DNA of 64,000 bases from Octadecabacter temperatus (GTDB lineage Bacteria; Pseudomonadota; Alphaproteobacteria; Rhodobacterales; Rhodobacteraceae), in contig NZ_CP012160.1 in the NCBI RefSeq assembly GCF_001187845.1, forward strand, positions 2,294,001-2,358,000, written 5' to 3'. Position numbers and translations under genes: made by a program. Of the stretch, positions 9,228-17,348 are shown piece after piece. The notes below the pieces were generated by a model. The model made no database searches and had not been told where the DNA came from. It worked only from the letters and a program-made list of their open reading frames with translations. Positions within the stretch are counted from its first letter, which is position 1, and each line of letters starts with the position of its first letter.

Positions 9228-9331
9228 CTTTGATAGGAATAATACAGGATTGTGTCGAGTTTTTGTCCGTTTTCAACAGTGATTTTGGGCTCTAAGCAGT
9301 CGTCGAAATTCGCGTCGCTAACCCAAACCAC

Positions 9332-9508
9332 CTAAACGGCGGATTTCTGCGCCCTTTGGTCGGCCATCTCATTGTCCAAGAAGTCGAGAAACTTGCCGAG
9401 TTTTCCAGCCGCGCGGGCGTTCATGGCCTCGGTTGGCGTACAAGTTTCCTGTACCCGTGTAGCATTGGAGTTTGATGCGGTGCTGTCAAAGAAAGGTGTT
9501 TGTTTCAT
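9332..9508 (-). CDS. Small hypothetical protein, 58 residues
   Basis: An ATG at 9508 opens a 58-residue frame ending TAG. The product starts MKQTPFFDSTASNSNATRV, then has a charged amphipathic second half (AAGKLGKFLDFLDNEMADQ) and no membrane segment or signal peptide. The composition looks protein-like, and the upstream sequence has a weak GAGACAG ribosome site. It sits alone between the Hint gene and dgkA, on the same strand as both. I do not recognise the family. It could be spurious. Conservation of the frame among related genomes would settle it. Confidence 0.4.
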   Translation of the reverse strand: MKQTPFFDSTASNSNATRVQETCTPTEAMNARAAGKLGKFLDFLDNEMADQRAQKSAV

Positions 9509-9563
9509 ACTGCTACTGTCTCAGGTTTTTGCCTCGTTTTTCAGGGGAAAACACCGTTTCACG

Positions 9564-9582
9564 CGTCACGACAAGCGTGACG
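9564..9582. repeat. Perfect inverted repeat between dgkA and the small gene
   Basis: CGTCACG and CGTGACG flank ACAAG. It may end transcription from dgkA (no T run follows) or be an operator for the small gene starting at 9508. The rest of 9509-9614 shows nothing I can name. Confidence 0.4.
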
Positions 9583-9614
9583 ATACGTAAGCCTGTTCAA
9601 AAGGTAAGGGCGTC

Positions 9615-9959
9615 CTAGCCCAGTAAAACAACAACCCACGCAACACCCACAGCCACCGCAGTTACGGCCACTCCTGCACTGCCTGCGTCCTTGGCCATCC
9701 GTGCCAGATCGCTTTGCTCAAGTGACACCAAATCAACCGCCCGCTCGATCCCTGTGTTGATCAGCTCAGCCGCCAACACCAAAACGCCCAGCGCCAATAT
9801 CAACGCCAGTTCCGCGCCCGACAAAAGCCAGATCGCCAAGCCACCCGACACCACATTCGCCCAAACCCATGAGCGAAACGAATGTTCCGACGCCCATGTG
9901 TCGCGCAAGCCGTTCCATGACCAGATACAGCGCCATTTCAGCCGCGTGAAAAATTCCAT
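9615..9959 (-). CDS. dgkA: Diacylglycerol kinase
   Basis: 114 residues with three membrane helices, the small integral-membrane DgkA type. LRDTWASEHSFRSWVWANV near the N-terminus and VLAAELINTGIERAVDLVS in the middle match the conserved catalytic and ATP-binding segments (Glu-Leu-x-N-T-x-I-E). It phosphorylates diacylglycerol in the inner membrane, recycling the lipid left by osmoregulated glucan synthesis. Its start directly abuts the stop of the YigZ-like gene, so the two are co-transcribed and probably coupled. Confidence 0.95.
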   Translation of the reverse strand: MEFFTRLKWRCIWSWNGLRDTWASEHSFRSWVWANVVSGGLAIWLLSGAELALILALGVLVLAAELINTGIERAVDLVSLEQSDLARMAKDAGSAGVAVTAVAVGVAWVVVLLG

Positions 9960-10310
9960 TTACGTCTCTCCCAAATAGAACCGCACGGCGTCTTGCACGC
10001 GGCGAAAGCGGTCTCCGCCCAAATGGACGCCACCAAACCAGCGCGTCACGACGATGATTTCCCCCACGCGTTCTTCGCGTTCCAACATGCGCAAAATCAC
10101 CATGCCTGCGCCCGCCTCGCCGTCATCGTTTTTCAGCGGCGTGCCATCGGGCAAAACGACGGCCCATGTGTTGTGCGTGGCCTTAGCGAACTTCTTGCGG
10201 CGACACAGTGATTTGATGAACGCCTTGGCCTCGGTGGGCGATGCACAAGGCCCGCCCGACACCGCGTATTTCGACCCGCGGTCGGTAAATATGTTTTCAA
10301 ACACCTGCAT
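9960..10310 (-). CDS. YigZ/IMPACT-like UPF0029 protein
   Basis: 116 residues from ATG at 10310, preferred to an upstream in-frame start because AGGGTGG lies just before it and the product then begins with MQVFENIFTDRGSKY at the domain boundary. The signatures are the UPF0029 set: PTEAKAFIKSLCRRKKFAKATHNTWA, DGEAGAGMVILRMLE and IIVVTRWFGGVHLGGDR. Relatives include E. coli YigZ and eukaryotic IMPACT. The bacterial role is not settled. The C-terminal second domain of YigZ is absent, so this is a single-domain form. Confidence 0.85.
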   Translation of the reverse strand: MQVFENIFTDRGSKYAVSGGPCASPTEAKAFIKSLCRRKKFAKATHNTWAVVLPDGTPLKNDDGEAGAGMVILRMLEREERVGEIIVVTRWFGGVHLGGDRFRRVQDAVRFYLGET

Positions 10311-10413
10311 CGCGCCACCCTGCCCTAGCCCCGTGCCGGTTACAATTCGCCTCACACGTATTGCGGGTCTCAAAACGCTAATCTAAATTGCCCCAAACCT
10401 TGTGGAGCCCTTT

Positions 10414-11244
10414 ATGCGCACGATTTTGTTTGCCTTTTTCATTGCCCTGTCCAGTGCAGCACAGGCAGATATTCCCAAGCCGATCACGATCGAAGACACG
10501 CTCGATTTGATGCTCGAGCGTCTATTGTCGGACTTCCCGGACGCACGCATTGACCGCGCCAACCGCAACATCGTGCTGGACCCATCCGGTGACGCAGTGT
10601 TCAACCCCGACAACATCCACTCCGTTCTGCGCAATATAGATAGCGGTGCCGACCGCGAGGCAGAGCTGAACGGTTTTATCGCCGCCATGATCGAAGCAAA
10701 CAATGCAGCCGCGATTGAGGGCGTGTCGCCGCTCGACGCCCTCTACCCGGTCGTACGGCATGAAAGCTTCACCCAAGACAACCGCAGCATGGGCCTGTAC
10801 GCAGAGCCGTTCGTTGGCGACATGGTGAAAGTCTACGCCATCGATTACCCAACCTACGTGGCCTATGTCACCAAGGACCACTTTGATGACGGCCTAACGA
10901 TAGACGCGCTGCATGCCACCGCTGCACAAAACCTGTCCCGCAAGATTGACGAGATGGAATTCCAACAGCACGGCGATATATTTCTCGTTGTTAGCGACGG
11001 ATTTTATGAAAGCTCGCTTGTCGTGGATGAGGCCATCTGGGCCAGCTTTGCAGAACAACTGGGCGACAACATTGTCATGTCTGTCCCCGCGCGCGACCTG
11101 TTGATGTTCACGCCCATGGCCGCAACTGAGGCGATTGTATTGATGCAAGACTATCGCGATGAAATTATCGCTGACGGTGCGCACCCTTTGTCAGAACTCA
11201 GCTACATCTGGATGGACGGCGCGTGGTCGATATTTGATCGCTAG
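10414..11244 (+). CDS. DUF1444-like protein with signal peptide
   Basis: 276 residues from ATG at 10414, with GGAG seven bases upstream. An alternative GTG at 10402 lies on that ribosome site. A Sec signal peptide (MRTILFAFFIALSSAAQA) ends in an AQA-D cleavage site. The rest follows the order of DUF1444/YtpQ proteins: a central YPVVRHESF, VKVYAIDYPTYVAYVTKDHF, AAQNLSRKI, DGFYESSLVVDEAIW and MSVPARDLLMF. YtpQ itself is cytosolic in Bacillus, so an exported version is notable. No enzymatic motif is visible. The DUF1444 link is from remembered family pattern and would need a profile search. Confidence 0.65.
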   Translation: MRTILFAFFIALSSAAQADIPKPITIEDTLDLMLERLLSDFPDARIDRANRNIVLDPSGDAVFNPDNIHSVLRNIDSGADREAELNGFIAAMIEANNAAAIEGVSPLDALYPVVRHESFTQDNRSMGLYAEPFVGDMVKVYAIDYPTYVAYVTKDHFDDGLTIDALHATAAQNLSRKIDEMEFQQHGDIFLVVSDGFYESSLVVDEAIWASFAEQLGDNIVMSVPARDLLMFTPMAATEAIVLMQDYRDEIIADGAHPLSELSYIWMDGAWSIFDR

Positions 11245-11330
11245 CTGCGGTTCGGCGACGGCCTATACTTTTGGCACCGTGACGCAACGGCATAACCTGC
11301 CATTCACGAATAGCCGCCTACATTGGCTTT

Positions 11331-11984
11331 ATGACACCCGTTGACCCATACCCCCAGTTCACCCGCGCCGAGCGGATCGCAGATGCCATTATGCATGCCT
11401 TCGGGATCGCCTTTGCGATCACCGCGACAATCTTTTTGATCCTTTGGGCAAGCGGTGAAGCAAGTCTTGGAACCGTTGTCGGGCTCAGCATCTATGGCGC
11501 GACTTTGATCGGCTCATATGTGGCCTCGGCGCTCTATCATTTCACACCTTGGGAAGGCCCACGCCACCTATTGCGCCGCATCGACCACGCAGCGATTTAC
11601 CTGAAAATCGCAGGCACATACACACCGCTTGTCGTGCTGATCGGTACCGCATTTGCCTACGGAATCCTCGGCATTGTTTGGGTGTTGGCCACCTTTGGTG
11701 CCGTCGCCAAATTGTTCTTTTGGGGGCGACCAACGCGCTGGGGCGTTGGGCTTTATCTGGGGCTTGGCTGGCTGAGCGTGGCGCTACTGACCTCGCTGGT
11801 TCCTCTTGTGTCAGGGGCAACCCTTTCCTTCATCATTGTCGGTGGCTTGGTCTATTCCCTCGGCGCGTTTATTTTCAGCATAGACGGGCTGCGCTTCCAA
11901 AACGCGATCTGGCACGGGCTGGTCTTGACCGCCTCGGTCTGCTTTTGCATCGCCATCGCGCTTGGCGTTTTGCCGACCACCTAG
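11331..11984 (+). CDS. Hemolysin III / PAQR family membrane protein
   Basis: 217 residues with seven predicted membrane segments. The start ADAIMHAFGIAFAIT and SALYHFTPWEGPRHLLRRIDHAAIYLKIAGTYTP carry the conserved Ser, His and Asp residues of the family, and the C-terminal ENAIWHGLVL-like segment (QNAIWHGLVLTAS) supplies the third His. Related proteins are thought to be metal-dependent hydrolases in membranes. Despite the name, haemolytic activity is rarely relevant. It follows the DUF1444-like gene by 86 bases on the same strand. Confidence 0.85.
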   Translation: MTPVDPYPQFTRAERIADAIMHAFGIAFAITATIFLILWASGEASLGTVVGLSIYGATLIGSYVASALYHFTPWEGPRHLLRRIDHAAIYLKIAGTYTPLVVLIGTAFAYGILGIVWVLATFGAVAKLFFWGRPTRWGVGLYLGLGWLSVALLTSLVPLVSGATLSFIIVGGLVYSLGAFIFSIDGLRFQNAIWHGLVLTASVCFCIAIALGVLPTT

Positions 11985-12061
11985 CCCGACATAGTCTGGA
12001 AATCCTGACCGTATGGATTTGCTGACCTGACGTAAGGCACGCCTGCGCTTAGTCTCTCCAT

Positions 12062-12120
12062 ATCGATATTTTCGATCAGCTTATTTTTAGCTGCTTTTTC
12101 AGGGTCAATATTTTCGACCC
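12062..12120 (+). other. Three tandem small hairpins in the leader of the 98-residue membrane gene
   Basis: Three perfect 5-bp stems follow one another: ATCGA/TCGAT (12062-12076), CAGCT/AGCTG (12077-12093) and GGGTC/GACCC (12102-12120), each with an A/T-rich loop. The second is followed by CTTTTTC and may act as a weak terminator for the HlyIII gene. Confidence 0.45.
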
Positions 12121-12169
12121 GACCACGAGGCCGCTTTTTCACGACCCCATATATTCAAAGGATAAGATA

Positions 12170-12466
12170 ATGTTTGAAACGATTGCCAACATGCCTCCAG
12201 CCTTATTTGACGCCGTCGGTGTGTTTGGCTTCGGGCTATATGTCCTGAATTACACGATGCTCACATTTCACCGCGTCACGTCCCATTGCAAAAGCTATTT
12301 CGCCATCAATCTTGTGGCCGCCAGCATGGTGCTGATTGGGATGACGTTTTCATTCAATCTCGCATCCGCTTTGATCCAGCTGTTTTGGATCGGCATTTCT
12401 GTCGCCGCGATCATCGTACGTGTTCGCGCCTCAAAGGGTGGCGCGCTGTCGGTAAAACCCGCTTAA
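12170..12466 (+). CDS. Small CBU_0592-like membrane protein
   Basis: 98 residues with three hydrophobic helices (about 17-35, 44-63 and 66-85). The pattern GFGLYVLNYTMLTF, KSYFAINLVAASMVLIGM, FNLASALIQLFWIGIS fits the CBU_0592-like inner-membrane domain, whose function is unknown. AAGGATAAGATA precedes the ATG. Its TAA stop lies in a TTAA tetranucleotide that also ends the convergent M48 lipoprotein gene. Confidence 0.65.
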   Translation: MFETIANMPPALFDAVGVFGFGLYVLNYTMLTFHRVTSHCKSYFAINLVAASMVLIGMTFSFNLASALIQLFWIGISVAAIIVRVRASKGGALSVKPA

Positions 12467-13206
12467 AGCCCTGCCGCAGTTTGCAACACAGCCTGCACCC
12501 GTTCGGCGTTTGGCGGATGGGTGCCAAGGAATTGGTCGCCGGGATCAGGGACACGGAAAAAGAAATCTGCGCCGCGCACAGGATCATACCCTGCACGTGC
12601 CGCAATAATGGTCCCAAGGCGGTCCGCCTCTAGCTCGAAATCTTTGGAATAAGTACGCGCGCCCACCGCGGCGCCAAGTTCTTGTGCGGTGCGGATCGCT
12701 TCATCACCGCCGCCCGTCACGCCTGCGAGCTGGCCAAACACCACTGCACCCAGTGTTGCAATCTGGCGCTGCTGGCCGAGATGGTCTTCAATATGGTGCG
12801 CGGCTTCATGGGCCATGACAAACGCAATCTCATCGCGGTTGCGCGCATCTTCAATCAACGCGAGCGTGAAAGCGATGATAGGACGCCCATCTTCATTTAC
12901 GGTTTGAAACGCATTTGCTGGCTGGTTTGGGCGGTCATCTACAACAATCAAGAAATCACAGTTCAACCCACGAGACCGATTACGGCATTCACGCTCGGCA
13001 ATGGGTTCAACCCGTTCGACCACCTCAATAAAGGCACGCGCAATGCCACGCTCAGTACGCGGAATTTCGAAAGGCGTGTTCGGAGCGGCTACAGCGATGG
13101 GTGTGTCCGCTGCGGGCACGCTAACGGGGCTAACGTTGGGTTGCTCCACGACATCACAGCCAGCCAATGCAAACGCGACGACAGCCAAGACTTTAAATAC
13201 CTGCAT
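12463..13206 (-). CDS. M48-family metalloprotease lipoprotein
   Basis: 247 residues. The N-terminus is a lipoprotein signal with lipobox LAGC (Cys17), so the mature protein is anchored to the outer or inner membrane on the periplasmic side. The zinc motif HEAAH sits at 133-137 and the third ligand lies in FELEADRLG further on, both standard for M48 peptidases such as LoiP/BepA. Such enzymes take part in outer-membrane protein quality control. Residues 25-45 form a Pro/Val/Ala-rich linker. It shares its stop tetranucleotide with the plus-strand membrane gene. Confidence 0.9.
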   Translation of the reverse strand: MQVFKVLAVVAFALAGCDVVEQPNVSPVSVPAADTPIAVAAPNTPFEIPRTERGIARAFIEVVERVEPIAERECRNRSRGLNCDFLIVVDDRPNQPANAFQTVNEDGRPIIAFTLALIEDARNRDEIAFVMAHEAAHHIEDHLGQQRQIATLGAVVFGQLAGVTGGGDEAIRTAQELGAAVGARTYSKDFELEADRLGTIIAARAGYDPVRGADFFFRVPDPGDQFLGTHPPNAERVQAVLQTAAGL

Positions 13207-13352
13207 ATCAGCGTTCCCTTTTCGCGCCTTGTTGCGCGTAATCTAACAGGGAACCACCTGCCCGCCAGCCCCTTCACGAAGATGTAAGCGATGAAGCGCC
13301 CTTGACGCCCATAGATCAGCGCCTTCAGTGTAGGGCAAAGAACGGGGTCCAA

Positions 13353-13589
13353 ATGTTTACAATCGAACACGAATTTGACGCAACGGTTGTCACCTTGGTG
13401 GATGACGGCGACGCGCCACTGCGCGAAGATGTCATCATTTCTGCCTTTGCGGATTGCGTCACCGTCACCCAGATCGACCCACGCACAGACATGCCAGTGG
13501 TCGTGACCCTGTCGATGGAGCAATTGCGCGACCTGTCCCATGCACTTGATTTGCCAGAAGGGGCCTATCGTTTACGCAAGGACGAATAG
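13353..13589 (+). CDS. Conserved small hypothetical protein, 78 residues
   Basis: ATG at 13353 with GGGG a few bases upstream opens a 78-residue acidic protein (MFTIEHEFDATVVTLVDDG). Upstream TTG at 13302 would add 17 residues that look unlike protein. No membrane segment and no motif I can name. The sequence alternates beta-like stretches (DATVVTLV, MPVVVTLSM) with a C-terminal helix (QLRDLSHALDL). It stands 57 bases before the HDAC-like gene on the same strand and may be co-transcribed with it. Confidence 0.6.
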   Translation: MFTIEHEFDATVVTLVDDGDAPLREDVIISAFADCVTVTQIDPRTDMPVVVTLSMEQLRDLSHALDLPEGAYRLRKDE

Positions 13590-13645
13590 GCGCAGATCGG
13601 AATTTGAGTATTTAAGAGCCAAAGAAGCGGGAAGAGGATCAGGAC

Positions 13646-14746
13646 ATGAGCACAGGATTTTTCTGGGACGAGCGGTGCTTTTGGCATGGTGGCGGGAATT
13701 TCGCGGGCATGCTTCCGGTTGGCGGGTTGGTGCAGCCCATGGCCAGTGGCGGCTTGCCCGAAAGCCCTGAAAGCAAGCGGCGTTTGATGAACCTGATGGA
13801 TGTGACGGGCTTGGCGCGTGAACTTGACCTGCGCCACGCACCCGAGGCCACGCGCGAGGATCTGTTGCGCGTTCATCCGGCGTCCTACCTCGACACGTTC
13901 AAAGCGACGTCAGACGCAGGCGGCGGCGAATTGGGACGACGCACCCCCTTTGGGCCAGGTGGCTATGAAATGGCGGCGCTGTCTGCGGGGCTATCTATCG
14001 CCGCACTTGAGGCCGTGTTGCGCAGCGAGGTGGACAATGCCTATGCCCTGTCGCGCCCGCCGGGGCATCACTGCCTGCCCGACTATCCCAACGGTTTTTG
14101 CCTGTTTGCCAATCTTGCCCTCGCCATTCAATCTGCGCGCGCCAAGGGGTTGGTTGAACGCGTGGTCGTGCTGGATTGGGATGTTCACCACGGTAACGGA
14201 ACCGAGGCGATCTTTTATGAAGACCCCAATGTGCTGACCATTTCCATGCACCAAGAGCGCAATTACCCAATGGATACCGGCGATTTTGCAGATCGCGGCC
14301 GCGGCGCTGGTAAGGGTTTCAACCTCAACATACCGCTGCCTCCTGGAACCGGCCATATCGGCTACATCGCCACGATGGAGCGCATCGTGTTGCCGCAAAT
14401 TCGCGCCTTCAACCCAGATGTGATTGTCATTGCTTGCGGCTATGACGCGGCGGCGATTGACCCGCTCGGGCGTATGCTCGCCACAGCAGAAACGTTCCAA
14501 GTGATGACACAGCAGGTGAAAGCACTGGCGCAAGACCTTTGTGGTGGCAGATTGATGATGGCCCATGAAGGCGGTTATTCCGAGGTCTATGTGCCGTTCT
14601 GCGGGCATCACGTCTTAGCTGAAATGGCGGGCAGCGACATCACTGCGCCCGATCCGTTCGGTGAAGTTTTTCCACTACGCCAACCGAACGCGGCGTTTGA
14701 TCGATTTGTGGATGGGGTATTAGACGAAATGCTGGCAGCGCTTTAA
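13646..14746 (+). CDS. Class II histone deacetylase-like amidohydrolase
   Basis: 366 residues. The arginase/deacetylase fold signatures are all present: RPPGHHCLPDYPNGFC with the catalytic His pair, VLDWDVHHGNGTEAIFY with the zinc-binding Asp and His, IACGYDAAAIDPLG with the second zinc Asp, and MMAHEGGYSEVY. Bacterial members hydrolyse acetylated small amines such as acetylpolyamines, or acetyl-lysine. No histone is implied. The substrate loop DWDVHHGNGTE is of the HDAC class II/AphA kind. It ends 2 bases from the stop of the convergent NYN nuclease gene. Confidence 0.9.
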   Translation: MSTGFFWDERCFWHGGGNFAGMLPVGGLVQPMASGGLPESPESKRRLMNLMDVTGLARELDLRHAPEATREDLLRVHPASYLDTFKATSDAGGGELGRRTPFGPGGYEMAALSAGLSIAALEAVLRSEVDNAYALSRPPGHHCLPDYPNGFCLFANLALAIQSARAKGLVERVVVLDWDVHHGNGTEAIFYEDPNVLTISMHQERNYPMDTGDFADRGRGAGKGFNLNIPLPPGTGHIGYIATMERIVLPQIRAFNPDVIVIACGYDAAAIDPLGRMLATAETFQVMTQQVKALAQDLCGGRLMMAHEGGYSEVYVPFCGHHVLAEMAGSDITAPDPFGEVFPLRQPNAAFDRFVDGVLDEMLAAL

Positions 14747-14748
14747 CG

Positions 14749-15549
14749 CTAGGCCGCCTGCTTCAGGTGCAGCGGTGTTTTGAATTTGTGTTGCTTCAAC
14801 CTAATTTCATTCCCCTTCACACTCACCCCTTTGCGCCACAAACTGCCCTTCATCTGTTCGCCGTAGGTCTTTGCATAGTCACGAAACTGATCATTGCTGA
14901 CGGCGAATGACTTGGGCAGGTGTTTAAGACTGCTCAGGATGTAATTGTCCGCCTGAACGCCGCTCGGCACGACATAGGTTTCACCTGCAGAAATCCCGAA
15001 CACGGCGAGCAACCCATTCAGTTCATGAATCTGACCCGCTGGGTAATCTCCGTTTTCGATCAATGTGTAAAAGATATTGGCATCAAAGAAACAAACGATC
15101 CGATATCCTTCCGATCGCAATTGCTTGGCCAGCAAGCGAACAGGTTGCGCACCAAGCCCATTCTCCAACCCGAAATGATAAAGGTTGCTGCCGTCAAACA
15201 GGACGGTCTTGGCATCGAGTTCTAGCTTCCCGATGAACCCGTGCTGATCCCCCGCCAAAAGGAAATGTTTCGCGGCGGGTTTGATGGGTTTGAAACGTTG
15301 AACAGACACTCGCGGTCCAACCCACGCAATGAATGCCCAAAGCGCAATCAATCCCAAGAAGACAGGACCAAGCCATGTCCCAAGGGCCTGATTTTGTGCC
15401 CATAACAATGGCAAAACAGTCAGGCCACTCAACACGAAAACATTGGCGACTAGATGCGCAACATGGGCCATCCAGCCGTCCTTTTCGACGGGAACTTGCG
15501 GAACCTTTACCGTTAACTTTTCACCAAGTGTCTTTGGTAAATCGTCCAT
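14749..15549 (-). CDS. Membrane-anchored NYN (PIN-like) endoribonuclease
   Basis: 266 residues. Two hydrophobic helices (about 31-50 and 59-78) anchor the N-terminus. The cytosolic part from about 115 follows the NYN/Zc3h12a-like nuclease pattern: VLFDGSNLYHFG (Asp119), VCFFDANIFYTL (Asp156), QADNYILSSL (Asp201) and FAVSNDQFRDYA (Asp220, Asp224). These acidic residues form the metal site in PIN-type RNases. A basic tail ends the protein. Membrane attachment suggests cleavage of RNA near the inner membrane or sites of translation. The target is unknown. No antitoxin-like partner is next to it. Confidence 0.75.
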   Translation of the reverse strand: MDDLPKTLGEKLTVKVPQVPVEKDGWMAHVAHLVANVFVLSGLTVLPLLWAQNQALGTWLGPVFLGLIALWAFIAWVGPRVSVQRFKPIKPAAKHFLLAGDQHGFIGKLELDAKTVLFDGSNLYHFGLENGLGAQPVRLLAKQLRSEGYRIVCFFDANIFYTLIENGDYPAGQIHELNGLLAVFGISAGETYVVPSGVQADNYILSSLKHLPKSFAVSNDQFRDYAKTYGEQMKGSLWRKGVSVKGNEIRLKQHKFKTPLHLKQAA

Positions 15550-15646
15550 GCTACCCCTTACTCAACGTCTTTGCTTTTTGCGTATTCCTAAAGTCGCAAT
15601 AAATTAAGGTTGCAATGCGACCAAAGCAAATCAACCCTAGGGCGCG

Positions 15647-15988
15647 TCACTCATACGCGGCATCGACCATAAATTCGACCTTCAGCACATCGCGTGCCAG
15701 TTTCGCATTTACGCAAGCGCGCGCAGGGGCGTGGCCCGTGGGAACCCATGCATTCCAAACCTCGTTGAGGCCTGCGAAGTCGTCCATATCCGCCAGCCAT
15801 ACTGTGACCCGCAGCATCTGTTCGCGTGAAGACCCCGCCTGAATCAACAGCGCGTCAATCTTATCAAGGCAGGTCTGAACCTGCTCTTGGATCGTGTCGC
15901 CCTCGGCCACCTGCCCCGTCAGGTAAACGACCCCATTATGTTTCACGATCTTGCTTGAGCGTTCACCGGTTTCAATACGTTCAATCAT
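15647..15988 (-). CDS. RidA family protein
   Basis: 113 residues from ATG at 15988 with GGA six bases upstream. The frame runs on upstream but without a ribosome site. HNGVVYLTGQVAEG and GHAPARACVNAKLARDVLKVEFMVDAA match the RidA/YjgF fold, with the ARAC-V segment holding the Arg (residue about 92) that binds the carboxylate in active deaminases. RidA removes reactive enamine/imine products of PLP enzymes. Diverges from the nitroreductase gene across 83 bases. Confidence 0.85.
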   Translation of the reverse strand: MIERIETGERSSKIVKHNGVVYLTGQVAEGDTIQEQVQTCLDKIDALLIQAGSSREQMLRVTVWLADMDDFAGLNEVWNAWVPTGHAPARACVNAKLARDVLKVEFMVDAAYE

Positions 15989-16071
15989 GGATTTTTCCTT
16001 TGATGTTCCTCCCTGACCTAGCAGAGCGCACCCCAAACAACTATCTGTTTGGCACATCACTGGAGACACCC

Positions 16072-16650
16072 ATGCCTGATCGTAACCAAGCCGCCCTCGA
16101 CTTTCTGCTAACCCGCCGTTCGCGCCCTGCCAAAACCCTTCGCGCCCCCGTGCCGGACCGCGCCACGCTTGAGGTTCTGCTGACGGCTGCTGCACGCACG
16201 CCCGATCACGGCAAACTGGAACCTTGGCGCTTTATCGTGCTGGAAAAACCTGCGCTCACACGCCTCGCCGCAATGATCCCCGCACGGGCCGCTGCCCTCG
16301 AAATCCCCGAAGATAAGCTCGACAAAGCCGTGGCGCAATACCGCGATGCGGACCTCGCGGTTGTGGTTGTCGACAGCCCTGTCGCGTCCGAAAAGGTCCC
16401 TCAGATTGAGCAAACCTATTCCTCCGGTGCCGTCTGTTTGTCCCTTCTGAATGCAGCCCTTGCTGCGGGATGGGGCGCAAATTGGCTGTCCGGCTGGGCA
16501 TCCCATGACGCTGTGTTTTGCAAAGACGGACTTGGTCTTGAACCCCATGAACGCATTGCCGGCCTCATTCATTTGGGCACTGAAACCAGCGCCCCACCGG
16601 AACGCCCACGCCCTGACCTTTCGCAAAAGGTCGTTTGGGTTTCAGAATGA
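16072..16650 (+). CDS. Nitroreductase family protein (YdjA-like)
   Basis: 192 residues from ATG at 16072 with GGAG upstream. RRSRPAKTLRAPVPDR and AARTPDHGKLEPWRFIVL are the N-terminal FMN-binding and dimer segments of the YdjA group, and NAALAAGWGANWLSGW the second FMN contact. The short length is normal for YdjA, which reduces nitroaromatics or quinones with NAD(P)H. The stop overlaps the ATG of the following EI24 gene (ATGA), so they form a coupled pair. Confidence 0.88.
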   Translation: MPDRNQAALDFLLTRRSRPAKTLRAPVPDRATLEVLLTAAARTPDHGKLEPWRFIVLEKPALTRLAAMIPARAAALEIPEDKLDKAVAQYRDADLAVVVVDSPVASEKVPQIEQTYSSGAVCLSLLNAALAAGWGANWLSGWASHDAVFCKDGLGLEPHERIAGLIHLGTETSAPPERPRPDLSQKVVWVSE

Positions 16651-17348
16651 TTTTTACCGACTTCCTTAAGGCCCTCGGTCAAATGGACGACCGCGCCTTT
16701 CGTCGTGTTCTATTTCTTGGGCTCGGGTTAACGGTTGCGCTGCTTGTTGGGGTATACGCCGCATGGCTGGCGTTGGTTGGCAACTTCACCGCCGGCCCAA
16801 TCACGCTACCCTTTGTCGGTGAAGTCACTTGGATCGGCTCATTGCTTGGTTGGGGCGGACTTGGCGTCATTATCCTAGCGTCGATCTTCCTGATGATCCC
16901 CGTTGCTTCCGCGATAACGTCCTTCTTCCTCGAAGATGTGGCTGACGCGGTTGAGGCCAAGCACTACCCTGACCTCATGCCTGCCCCCAAAGTTCCGTTC
17001 TCAGAGGCGATCATCGACACGATTACATTCTTTGGTTTTTTGATTGGCGCAAACCTTTTGGCTATTATCGCCTATGGTTTCTTGCCGTTCTTTGCAGTGC
17101 CAATATTCTTTTTACTGAATGGGTATCTGCTTGGGCGCGAGTATTTCACGGTCGCCGCACTACGTCGCGAAGGGCGTGTGCGGGCCAAGCAAATGGCGCG
17201 CGCACACCGTGCAGAAATCTGGATGGCAGGGGTGTTGATGGCAATTCCACTGGTCATTCCGTTGATGAACCTGTTCATCCCGATCTTGGGTGCGGCCACC
17301 TTCACACATCTCTATCACCGCATCGCGGCGCGAAGCGTTACTCGCTAG
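16647..17348 (+). CDS. EI24/CysZ-like membrane protein
   Basis: 233 residues starting MIFTDFLKALGQMDD at the ATGA overlap with the nitroreductase gene. It has about five hydrophobic segments and the order LKALGQ, SFFLEDVADAVEAKHYPDL, FFAVPIFFLLNGYLLGREYFTVAALRR, a pattern of EI24 domain proteins related to the sulfate channel CysZ. Function here is unproven. The last 11 bases overlap the convergent DUF1467 gene. Confidence 0.8.
   Translation: MIFTDFLKALGQMDDRAFRRVLFLGLGLTVALLVGVYAAWLALVGNFTAGPITLPFVGEVTWIGSLLGWGGLGVIILASIFLMIPVASAITSFFLEDVADAVEAKHYPDLMPAPKVPFSEAIIDTITFFGFLIGANLLAIIAYGFLPFFAVPIFFLLNGYLLGREYFTVAALRREGRVRAKQMARAHRAEIWMAGVLMAIPLVIPLMNLFIPILGAATFTHLYHRIAARSVTR

Noticed and set aside
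9372..9590. 72-residue plus-strand frame
   Set aside because: Overlaps the better 58-residue minus-strand frame. Its sequence (repeated FASF, SLLL) is unlike a folded protein.
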